From Chaetorhynchus papuensis (lineage: Eukaryota; Chordata; Aves; Passeriformes; Rhipiduridae), in the NCBI GenBank assembly GCA_013396525.1, contig VWYX01000257.1, forward strand, positions 1-64,000: a DNA stretch of 64,000 nt, written 5' to 3'. The position numbers and the translations under genes were made by a program. Position 1 is the first letter of the stretch, and each line of letters starts with the position of its first letter. This document shows, one piece after another, positions 39,001 through 51,000 of the stretch. Below the pieces are notes generated by a model. That model was not told the DNA's origin and made no database searches. It worked only from the letters and a program-made list of their open reading frames with translations.

Positions 39001-42000
39001 GTTCCTCAGGTCTATCTATTGAGTTGCCTCCATGATAGAGCTCCCTGATCTTCCTCTCATGCCTGTGTCCTGGCTGGAAGAGAGCAGCTCAGCTCTGTTT
39101 TTCCTTCCCAGCCTGCTTGAAAGAAAGGAAAAAAAAGTGTTCGTGGCGGCTCTTTGTTATTTTCTCTCACTTTATTATTGTTGTTAATGTTGTGGCCTCT
39201 CTTCCCTTGCCTGTTTGTTCTTTCATGGCACTTGAGCTTTGTGCAGAGTGCAGCTTTGTTGGGGCGGGACCTCTTCCAGCTTCCTTCAGGCCTCCCCCTT
39301 TCCCAATAGTTTCCAGAGTGCCTGACATGCTTCCAGAAATGGTACAATAAACATATATGTAAATATAATGAAATTGTTTTATCTGACTGGTGACACAAAT
39401 AAGAGTCTTATTTCTTCAGGAAAGAAGTTCATGAAGAAATAAGAAAAAAGTCATGCCTTTTTTTACGTATTGCTTTCAGGGGGCTCACTTGAAATTAGAT
39501 TAACTTAAAGGAAACCATGTACACAGATGTGCACAGGTTATATAATACCTATGTGCGTGTCAGTCATACACACACTCTCTGGAACATCGACAGGAGCTGT
39601 CTGATGAGATGTTCTGATCGGATTTGAAAACTGACATTGCAGTGCAATTTAAACAGATTGCATCTCTTGAATAGTTCATCCGAGCTTCTCGAAGTGTTTA
39701 CGTGTGTGCTCTTTGTCTGGAGATGCCTTGTTATAAATACTTCCTTCATTTTACAGGCATTTGTTTGGAAATATGCTGAGCAACCATGCTTGGTTTATTT
39801 CCAAATGTCTTAACTTTGGGACCGTGGATTGGCTTATAGCCTGAAGTTCATATCTCTCCTTTTCAGGGGAAGAGCCATATTTGAACAACTTGTGGAACAC
39901 AAGGACTGTAGTGTAAAATGGGAGGCATCCCCTGTGAAGCACCCATGGCCAAACACAGTGTCTTGCAGTGAGTTGTGGTGGGGGAATGGACTGCACAGGC
40001 TTAGTTAAAAGAACAAACAAATAACAGGAAAAAAAAAAAAAAAAAGACGTTCTGTGCTGCTAGGTAGTATAAATTGTGTAGTGTTAAAAAGTATTTTGAT
40101 GTAACCGGTACCTTTTGAGGCATCTGACAAGAAGTTATGTCGTATTTCCAGTCGCTGTTCTCTCTGGTTTTTCCTCTCTTACCCTTTTTAAGTTGGTGAA
40201 GGTGTTATGGTGGCTGGTCTTTATAAGTACCCTGCTGCTAAATCTATATAGCACTTTTTTCTTCTCTTGGAAGAACTCAAATAGCTTTGATTAGTCATCA
40301 GCTTAAGGAGAAGCTTCTGGGAAAAAACAGTAGAAGTCTTTTCTGTGATACTTGTGAAAGAACTTTGCATTCACTCTAGGCCTAGTAAAATACAAAAACT
40401 AAAGTGGTAGATTTCAAATACTGGTATCAGTTGTCTGATTCATTTGTTTCATTTTTAACTACCCAGAGTTGTTTTAAATCCAAAAAGATGTTAGAAACAT
40501 TTTGATCACTAAAAGATGGTTTTTTAAGTGAAAAAAAGTAACCAGATGATCTAGTTACTTTTGGTTTATTTTGTCTCATTCCTTCCATTGCAATAGCAAA
40601 TATAACTATGGAAGGAATATACTTGGGCATCAGGGAGAATTTATTCACAGAAGGGATGATTAAGCATTGGAATGGACTGCCCAGGAAGGTGGTAGAGTCA
40701 CCTGGGTCTAGTTGACATGGTGAAGTTTGGTCAAAAGTTGGACTTGATGATCTTGGAGGTCTTTTGCAACTTTAGTGATTCTGTGATTCTGTGGAATGTG
40801 CCATATTCTGTGGCTTTGAGGATTAAGGTAATTTATTTCAGAGTTGGTTTGTGGTGGTCATGATACAAGGGTTTCTGTGCTGGGACCCGGTAGAATTTAC
40901 ACTTCAACCCTCCAACATCTTTTTGCCCGGTACTCCAAGTTGCATATTTTGACCTGGACTTAATTACCTTACTTAAATAATAAGTTATCATGCTGGCATA
41001 AACACAGCAATAACAGGACCCCATTGTACTGGATGCTGTACAAGCAGAGTAGTAAATATACCAAACTTCTCTTGGTGACTGCCTAAATAGAGACTAAAAG
41101 TGTTGGAAGGCAAACAGAATGAGCAGTGGCACAGCAATGACTGTCACATTAGGTTTATTTTCATTTGTTTTTCTTCTGATAGGGCATTTACCAGAGCAAT
41201 GTATCATTTACAAAATCCTCCCTCTGTCTTTTGTACATACTTCTTTTGTTAGTTCTGCAAATATCCCTTGAAAATACATATAAAACCCCTTTGGTTAAAG
41301 TTGTTCCATACCTGCAATTCCCCATTCCTAATTTACAGTCATGTATTTTTTCCATATGTTGATGTGATTTAACTTAGTAAGTCTTACATTTTGTCATGTG
41401 TCTATATTCTTTTTCTGTCTGCCCAATTTCATGTACTACAGTGTGTCTCTTCTGCATACTTTAACCCCTGGTAAGCTTGGTATGAAAAAAAAAGAAAAGG
41501 AAGCACTCTGACAGTGTGAGGTGGGAATGCACAGTCAGTGCAAAGCAGAGCTAGAGCATTGAGCCAAAAGAATGGATGACCTTCAGAGCTGGAGTGCTAG
41601 CAGAATTGAAAATAATTCAGGAGCACAAAAAGTAGAAATGCTGTAAGCAAGGAGTAAAAGCCAGGTTTAAAGCCCCGAGTGACTTTACCACAAGGATGAC
41701 TTTTCCACCACTGTTGGCTCATCACCAGGAATGGTGTGCGCAGCTCTTATCAAAACCACGCTTCAGTCTGATCTTTCTTGATACAGAGATGGGTTACTAC
41801 ACCAATAAAGGGAATGAAAATCCTCTTTAATAGAAGAAAACAAGTTCAGCCCTGGAGGCCCAGCTGTGAGCATCCCTTAGTGTGAAGTGGGCTCACTGTG
41901 TGGGTAACAGTGGAACTGCTGTGTAAAGATAATCAAAACTAAAATCAGAGACAATAAACTGACCCTGCATAGTTTAGACTGAAAGTGAGAGGGAGGTTTA

Positions 42001-45000
42001 TACCTGCCTAAGCAGGATAGCTTTAGAGGAGTTTGTAACAGGAGCAGTGGGGGCAGAAAACCCTTAACTAATCATGGGGTAGGTGTCCATTAGTTTCTGA
42101 ATGGGTTACCTGGTTTCAGAATGGACTAAGTGATGCTGCAGCACTCAGTAGGTTTCTGCCACTGGTAATTTCCTCCTGCTTTTTTGATGCACTAAAACTG
42201 AAAAGCCCTGATGATACTCAGGATAATATCTTAATTATGTGGCTAGAATATTTTAATCAGGGTTATGGTAGGCATGGGAATTTATGTGCAAAATTTAGCC
42301 CCTGGTGTTAGCAACCTGAAAACAGGCAAAACAAAAGTAGAGTATAAAACTGGATGAGGTGTCCAACTAGAGAGTAATTGCAGAGAGAGAATATTACAAA
42401 ATAGGTTTCTCTGTTCTGTGGGGCTGCAGCAGTTCTGATAGAGTACATTGTACACGTTGTTTTCTGAACTGCTTGGGTTTTGAATGTTTAAAATCATGAA
42501 TGAAAAATCCTACAATGGGGGGCTATCACAGAAAAGCTTGTAATCAATGCTGGATCATCTCTTTTGGCATGAGCTTTATTTTTTTCCCTTCTGCAGGGAA
42601 CCTGTATCTGTTTCCTGCATCTGTCGCCCATCCTTCTTAGTGAATGGAAAGCAAGTAATTAATTTTTGTTGTTGTTAGCAATTAATTACCCTTGCCAAAT
42701 CTTGGAGGACCTATTGTCTCCTTCAGACACAATGTTCTTGGGAAAAAGTCTTACTTATTGTAACCTCTTGTGCAATCTTCGCTTGGATGATAAATACATC
42801 TTGGCAACGAGGAGCTTTCTGAATGAAAAATGTTGCTGGACAACCCTGTAGTACAGCAAGAACGCAAACCTCTGCCAATGCTGGTGGAGTGCAGCCAGGC
42901 GGGAGGGTAAAATGGGGAAAGCCTTTCACACTGCCTGCAGAGCACAGAGTGAGATGAAGTCTTTATATGCACACATCCAAATATCTGTTTACCATCAAAC
43001 AAGGATTTTTCCTGTTGTGCATCTGAGCTCAAAGGTGGCCTTCCTTCTAGCAAAATCTTGAAATCTGTTGGAAAGGTGCCACCTGCCAGTGCAGGACTGG
43101 GGAAATAACAGAGAGCGTGTGGACCATGCAGCAGTCGGGTTTGGGTAGCCTGCTGTAGGAACGAGCTGGGAAACTCCACCCTCCCCATTTTTTTCTTTGA
43201 GTCCACAAATTTGAGATCCTGCAGTTTCCTCAATCTGCTTTGTGGTTCGTGGCCTAACTTTGGTTTTCCATTAGATCTGTGCAGAACCGTAGTTGACCAC
43301 TGAAACCTCATTTTAATATTGCAGCTGTTAAATTAATTACAGAGTTACTAGAGTTAATTGTAAATTCACATTTTCCCCCTGTAGCTCTTCACCTCTACTT
43401 TTTCTGCTTGATTTTTTCCTCAATACTTAGTGAATCTCTGGAAGCAAAAAAAGGTGCGTAAAAGCCCTGCACAGAGAGATGTTTGAATCCTCCCGAGAGA
43501 ATACAGAGAATGAGTTGTGGCTGGGTGCACTCTGTTCTCTTGTGGTTTCTGTGCACTCTGCCAGGTGCTGGTGTTTCTCTGTGGGGCTGGCAGCTGGGTG
43601 TGGGGCAGCAGAGTGCAGCCAGCAGCCAGGTTTCCCAACCCACACTTCAGCTGACAGCGCTTGGCCTGGTGAAAAGGAAACAATCAGAAGCACAGGGCCC
43701 GATGCAGTGTACCTTGCAGTTAATGGAAATCTGCGTTGACCTCAGTGGGAGCTGGATTTGATCCTGTGCCTACTTGAGTGTTTTGGCATTGGCTACAGCT
43801 CCAAGTGGCTTTTTTTCCCCTGGCTCATTTCTGGTGCTTTTTTTCCCCTTCTCTTTCTAAAATGTACTTACCTTTGAGTGGTGTAAAATCAAGACAGCTC
43901 CATCCTTGTCAGTGTAGCTGTGCACTTTTATCCTCACCCAATGTCTGTCCTCATTTCCTCAGCCCTTCTACTGTCTATGTATTGGTTTGCAAGATTTTGA
44001 CATTGATTTCCCTCCTTTTTGAGCCATTCTGCTGCTTCTCACTAACACCCTCCATCTCACTTAAACCTCTGCTCTCCAGCGAGTGTAATTACTGACACTG
44101 TTTAATCCATCTTCTGCCCTTCTTCCTAAACTTCAAAACAGTCCTTCTATTGATTCCTGGCAAATGGAGACCAGGCTCCAGCCCCAGATGCCAGCAGGGA
44201 GCCAACTTCCCCTTCAGCAGGCTCCTGGAGGCCAGCCCTTTGCTGCCTCATCCCAGCCATGCTCCCTTGCTCAGCAGAGCCCGTTTCTGTGTTGCACATA
44301 GGAAGGAGAGGGCCACCGTGCCCCAGGAGCCAGCAGCCACGGTGGGCAGAGCACACCCCCTGTCATCCTCAGCCACGCATCAGCATGTCCTCTGTCCCTA
44401 AGGATCAGGTGCTGGAAGTAACAGAGCCCTTTTCAGGTGACTGCCAGAGAGAAGAGAGCTGTAGGCATGGACAGTGGCAGTGGGAAAAACAATGGAGAGG
44501 AGGACAAAGGCCAGCTGTAACAGTGCTGGAGCTTCTTGTTGTCCTCCACTCTCCTTGAGTATCACATGCCTCCAGAGGGATTTGTCTCCTGGGTGGAGAA
44601 TTAGGATTATATGTAATCTGCCTCTGAGGAAAAACCTTTTCCTTTTATATGTGGATTTTTTTTTTCTTCTGGTCACTCTCCATTTTCTTGGAGATGATGT
44701 GAGGTTTTTGTGAATTAGTATCAGAAACTGGGGGTATTGGTGTCTCATGAGAGTTATGGGGGAAAGGGCCCGAGCTGTGGGATGCTGTACAGGAGAATCA
44801 CAGGTGGTTTTTGAACCACAAAAAAACGTACTTCATTTTTTCCAGCAGTAATGTAAATGCTGAGCAAACAGGGTGTGTAATGAGGAAACCCTTTGGAGGG
44901 TGGGAGCTGCCCTAATGAAAGATGAGAAGCGGGGAGCTGGAGCACAGGACTGCTGCTGCTCTGGGGGCTTGCAAGGGTGAGATTGCCGGTGACACACCTG

Positions 45001-48000
45001 CTGGTCCCAGGCTCTTGCTGGCCTCTTAGGTTATCCAGCTGTGCACAGTGCAATGTATTGTGCTTGTTTCCTCACATTATTCCCACTGAAGTTTAAATAT
45101 GAACCCCCTAAACTGTACTGAAGGTAGAACATGCAGCTTCAGGAAGGCCAGTGTTGTTTTCACTCTGCTTATCAAACACAGGCAATGTCAAAAGAGGAGA
45201 AAGTTATAGTATGGAGGGGAAGAGCATTGCTTTCAGAGATGATATCACTATGCTGGTGATAAAAATTTCTCCTATTTTACCCCCTTTGAATTGTATACAG
45301 CCAGCACAGATAAGAGAGGGATAAATGGACTATGTAGGCTGTTTTATTAATCGTTAATTCAATTGTTACCTAATCCAAACCAGCCCAAATGTGCTTATGG
45401 AGAACATTTAATTTGGGAAACTAAGACTTGTGACCTAAGGCTAGATCCAACTGCTGTAAATGGGACAGTGTGTTAGCAGCTGTGTGGAACAGGGCTGTAA
45501 AGCCCAGAGTCCCTGGATGATGAGAATGCTGAGCACTAGGATGTGAATTTGCTAATACTTTAGAAATGTATCCACAAGAAGAAAAAAGAAAGAGGAAAAA
45601 ACATTGTGGGAAATTCTTTCCTTCATACATAATATTTTTCTGTTGATTTAAAATTGCCCCTAGTAATGTGTTGATGCCAGTGAAGTATTTCAGCTATAGG
45701 AAATGTGAAACCAACTACTGCCTTTCTATGAATTATGAGTCATAAATTGTATGAAAAATATTCAGCTTGCTATAGCTGTTCCCCAAGCAGAACTTCTGAC
45801 TAATGGAGAAAACGCTGCCATTTTGGGGGGAGTAGGAGGGGTCTGAGTTAAGCAAAGCAAGATGCCAAGTGGCAGCGTGTGGCTCTGTGCTAAGTGTGAA
45901 TTGGTGTCACCTGAGATGGTGCTCCCTTGCTAAGTAAGCAATTAGCGAGTATGTGACAAGTGCTTGCCGTTCAGTGAAGGAAAGCTGCCCTTTGCTCCAG
46001 CTGGGGTTCCTGACTGCCAGCCAGTGCCCAGAACTGACCCATGGAAGAGCCATGCACTGGTGCCAAGCCTGCTGCCACATCTGCAGCCAGTCAGCCAGGC
46101 CAGGGAGGCACAGCCTCCCTCTGATTCAGCGCCTGGTGGGCAGGTTGCAATGACAGAATTCCCCTAAAAATAGCAGTAAGGTGGCAGGAGAATAGGATAC
46201 TGACATTTGCACACAAATCCTTGGTGGTGGCATTCATTTCATCCAGCTTCAGCCATCTAAGAGCTGGGAGTTCAGTTCAAGTTAGTTCTCCAATCATTTG
46301 TCACTGAAGTTTATCTCCTCTTATATCTATTCTATGAACTGCCTTTTGGAGGTGATTATAGAAAGCTCCTCAGCAACTGTTTTGAGCAGGTATCCAACTT
46401 TTTGATGGGTAAAGTTCTGTGAGTTAAATTCAACATCAAAGCTCTGGATTTCAGTTTCTCCATCATTTCAGCAAACACTATGCAGCCTCATGAGGATTTG
46501 AAAATTTTGCTTTGCAACCGTGCAATGCTAGAGTCATTGTTGAAAGGTACAAGTAAAAGTATAAGTAAGTATGAGCTATAAGTAAAAGTATAAACAAACT
46601 GCAGGGAGCTGTAGAGCAGGGGTTGCTGACTGTGGCTGTGTTTGAAGTTTAGCTGGAGCATTCATATTTGCCCCAGTTTTAGTTTTCAGGCCATGTGTCT
46701 GGCACCCATATTAAATTCTCAGTGATGGACATGTGCCCAATAAAATACAGCTAGAGACTGAAGGTGTGACTTTCAGTTTGGGATGCCCAGTCCTTTTCCA
46801 AACAAATAGTGGATGATGTCCCAGCTGTACTGAAAACAGCAGTTTTTCTTCCCTATTGACTCTAGTGAGCAGAAATCAGCCCCTGCCTAATTAATTTCTT
46901 TGTGACATCTGTGAAAGGATAAAGTTTTTACTGTGTTCAGATGTGACTAAGAGACATGCTCTCAAACACTAATAGCTAAATTTTCATTTCATTTCATTTC
47001 ATCCAGTGTGTAACTATGCTGCCTTTTCCATACCTGATTCAAAGATTGTTTTAAGGGATCTCGAAGTACACATTTTAATTTCAGGCTTCTTTAATTGCCA
47101 GAATCTGGGTAGGTTTTGTGTTTGGTTATTTTCTTCTTATAATTTTTGAGTTGTGTAAGGCATGCAAATGCTTTCAAAATATGAGTCCATTGTGCTTCAG
47201 GTAGCTGTGATCTGGTGTTTAAAATGTTCCAGTTAATGTAAGAACACTTAACTGCTTTATAGCTCACAATCCAGTGCTTGGGGTTTGTCACAACATGATT
47301 CAGTTCTTGTTTGCTTTGTACAGGAGATGGCTGTTCGAGCACTGAAGCAGACAGGGAGCAGGAGTATTGAAGCAGCCCTGGAGTACATCAGTAAGATGAG
47401 CTACTTGGATCCTAGAAATGAACAGATAGTACGTGTTATTAAGCAAACCTCACCAGGTAAGCATGAACTTCTTTTTTAAATTGTGTTTTTCTTTCTTGCA
47501 GTAAGCTAGTTTTTAAAGTAGGGTTGCCACTGGGGAGAGGTGGTGTTCCACAGCAGTCTTGTAGGAGATACTGAAGTGAACCTGGCCTTGCAAGGCCAGC
47601 TGGGCTGGAACCTCAGTACAACTCACCTGCTTCCAAAGAGCTGTCTGTGTACTCAGTCACAGTCTACATTCTCAAATAGAAATCTGTTACTCAAATCCAA
47701 ATATTCCTCCATCAGACCAGAACAGACTTACTGGTATACAAATCAAGGAGGTGGACATCATATCTCTCTCAACACCAAGATTATTTGCACAGCTGAATTA
47801 TGTATCCCAATGAAGGGCAGTTACTGCTGCTGCTTTGTTTTGTGGCCTCTGATAAAGGAAAGCAAAGTCTGCTTGCCCCCAAGGCTCAGCATGAATCCTA
47901 CTGACAGAGATGACAAATGGGTCTTATGGCTGCCTCCCACTTCCAGGCCGGAGTACCCATTTCTTAGGATGCTTTGGATTGCCACAGCCTCATCAGTGCA

Positions 48001-51000
48001 TCTCACTGTGTCCCAACAGATGAGATGGCAGGGGTGTTGTTGTAAGGACAGCCTCAGTAATGCTGGCCTTGTGTTATCACAGGAGAAAGAGCTGCCAATT
48101 ATAGATTTCACTTTAAAGACCTCTGATTATTTATCCAACCTGATGCCTTTTCAAAACACTGCATTTTTTATGAAGGTGTCTTTTAGTGTGGTGGCAGCCT
48201 CTTCAGTGTGCCGAGGTGCATAAACCTGTCTTAATGCTGTGCATGTCCCTGTGTGTCTGTAGGCAGCAGGGCTTGTGTGTCAAGGTGAGGAGTCAACAGC
48301 TGTGCTCAGGTGTGCTGCATCTGATCCAGCTGGGACATGCTGTACTGCAAAAAGCTTGCAATCTACTTTTCAAGCCTGTTAGTTCAGTATGACTATTCTT
48401 ACAGGCTTTGTGAAGTCAGGATTTTAAAAGGAAATGGTTTAGGCATAGATGGGCCAAGTCCTGTAATTTGTGAAAGCTAAAGAACCGGAAAAGGAACAAA
48501 AACATAACAACAGCACAGAGTCTCCCCTTGTCTTTTTAGCACAGCCAGTGCTTTATACACCTGCAATTTGTCCTCAGATCAAAGAACTGATGAAAAGTGC
48601 CATTAGCATTTCCACTGTAGGAATGCTGCTATCTTGTCTCTGCACATTCTTCAAGCTAAGATTAGTATGTTGATACCCTGAAAGATTTTCCTTCCCAACA
48701 GATGGAAGATGAGTAATATGAGGGGATACTCTGTGTCCAACACATTGGAAGGAATACAGGACAAACTGTATGATGCCTTTGTTTAAATGAAGGAGAGGGA
48801 AAGAAGGATTTTTGAGAATGATGGAAGAGAGAGATGTAAACAGAAAACCAGTGTGAGCAGATGGCTCACTGTACAGAAGATGGACTCTGATGGCCTAGTA
48901 GTTTATAGCAATGTTGACTTTAGTTGTATAGAAAGTCCTTCCAGGAGCTTTTTTCCTCCCGTTGGTGTTGTACTTAAAACCCTGCTCTGTGGCTTCCTCC
49001 TGTCTGAGAGCAGTGACTGGTAATACTGGTCCAGCTTTAAAAAACAGGCTGTAGAGTAATCTGATGAGTTCATAGTTAGGGAATTTGTGCTTCTATTTTC
49101 ATGATTTGATAGGACTCCTTGATGATTCCTGGCATGAGCAATATTGTGAGCCAGTAGCTCGTTATCAGTAGGAATACTTGGCACCTATAACTTTAAATGT
49201 TCAGAGTGCTTAATTTAGATTTTGAAAGGTGTTTTAATAACGCATACTCCCTGTGCATGTGTGTGGTGTATGTCTGTGTGTATAGATGGATGAGTAATAC
49301 AAAATAATTGGTTCACCTGAATTGTTTCCTAACATTCTTCTGTGTTCTTTTTATAAAGGAAAGGGTATTGTGCCAAATAATGTAACCCGCAGGCCGAGCT
49401 TTGAAGGAACAAATGAATCTTTTCCGTCCTACCATCAGATCAGTAATGCAGCCTATGAAGGGACAGGCTTTGGAGCAGAAGGTGCAAATATGCTTACTGA
49501 AGTTCCAAGGCCATACATGGACTATTTAATCTCTACTTCTCAGTCTTCAGCTATGACTGCTCCTGTACAGCGACCCTCTGGGGTAGGCACTCACAGCACA
49601 CCAACGAGCCACCAGCAGAAAGCCTACCCTGCAAATATGGAGTCTTCTGTGATTAATTATCCAGTGGCTAATCACAGCAGTCAGGCCTTGCAGCTGCAGG
49701 CGCCTCATGGCTCCAACAGCCAACATTACAGTAGACAGCACATGATGGTGCAGGGGGAACCTATGGGATATGGTGTTCAGCGGAGTCCATCCTTCCAAAA
49801 CAAGATGCAGCAGGAGGGAGGATATGCCAATCTCCCAAATAAAGGGGCAGTTGTTCAGAACAATACTGGTCATGCATTTCAGCAGGCACCAGCAAGCCTG
49901 TATATCTCACACTCTCATCACAAACAGACAAGTCCTTCTTCTCATCAAATGCATGTGATATCCAGAGGTCCAGCCTTTGCTAATGATTTTTCGGACAGTC
50001 CACCACAAAATCTATTAACTCCGTCTAGAAATAGCCTAAACATGGACCTCTATGACTTGAATAATCCTCAAGTTCAGCAGTGGCAGGCAGCAACCCCGTC
50101 ACGAAGAGATTCTTTACAAAACCCAGGAATAGAAGCATCTCCACGGCAACATGTATCCTTTAGACCTGATGCCACGGTGCCAAGCAGAACAAACTCCTTC
50201 AACAGCCACCAGCAACAGCCACAAGTGACCGTGTCTATGAGACAGGTTCCTCCAGGAAAACCTGATCCTTCCATTACATCCCCAAACACAATCACGGCAG
50301 TCACATCTGCTCATATCCTCCAGCCGGTGAAGAGCATGCGAGTGATGAGACCCGAGCCTCAGACTGCAGTGGGACCTTCCCATCCTGGGTGGTTGCCTGC
50401 GCAGGCACCAGCCGTGGATGGCTTGGAGATCATGGAGCAGCACGTGCCACCACCTGGAGCAGCTAATGCCTACCAGCTAGATGTGGATTATGGTAACCAG
50501 GAACTGCGGTGTCCACCACCACCCTATCCCAAGCATTTGTTGCTTCCTGGCACCTCTGAGCAGTTTGATATCAACTGCTTGTGCATGGGCATGGAGCAGA
50601 CTCTGCGTGTGGTGCCCAGTTCGACGAGCAATAAGGCTGAAGAGAGCAGTGAGCGAAACGATAAAAGCAGCAAGAACACTAAAGCTGAAAAACCAAGCAA
50701 GGATAAAAAGCAGATTCAGACGTCTCCGGTGCCTGTACGAAAAAATGGCAAAGATGAGGAAAAGCGAGAATCCCGAATAAAGAGCTACTCACCCTTTGCC
50801 TTCAAGTTCTACATGGAGCAACATGTAGAGAACGTCATAAAGACCTACCAGCAGAAAATTAACAGAAGGTTACAATTGGAGCAAGAAATGGCAAAAGTAA
50901 TTCTTGTTTTGTTATAATGAAATCTAATAGGGTCAAATTGATTATTACTATTTTTAATTTGTAAAAAAAATTTTAAAGTCAGAATCCACTGAAGTAGTAG

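Larger units (their letters stand above)
15349..47323 (+). other. LATS2: LATS2 intron 2 (32 kb)
   Basis: Donor GTACGT, acceptor TTTGTACAG. It interrupts the UBA domain. It contains a tRNA-Ile SINE, a frameshifted CR1 ORF2 remnant, a short CR1 fragment and several microsatellites. The remainder is AT-rich with only short chance ORFs. No other gene or alternative coding exon could be supported. Confidence 0.9.
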
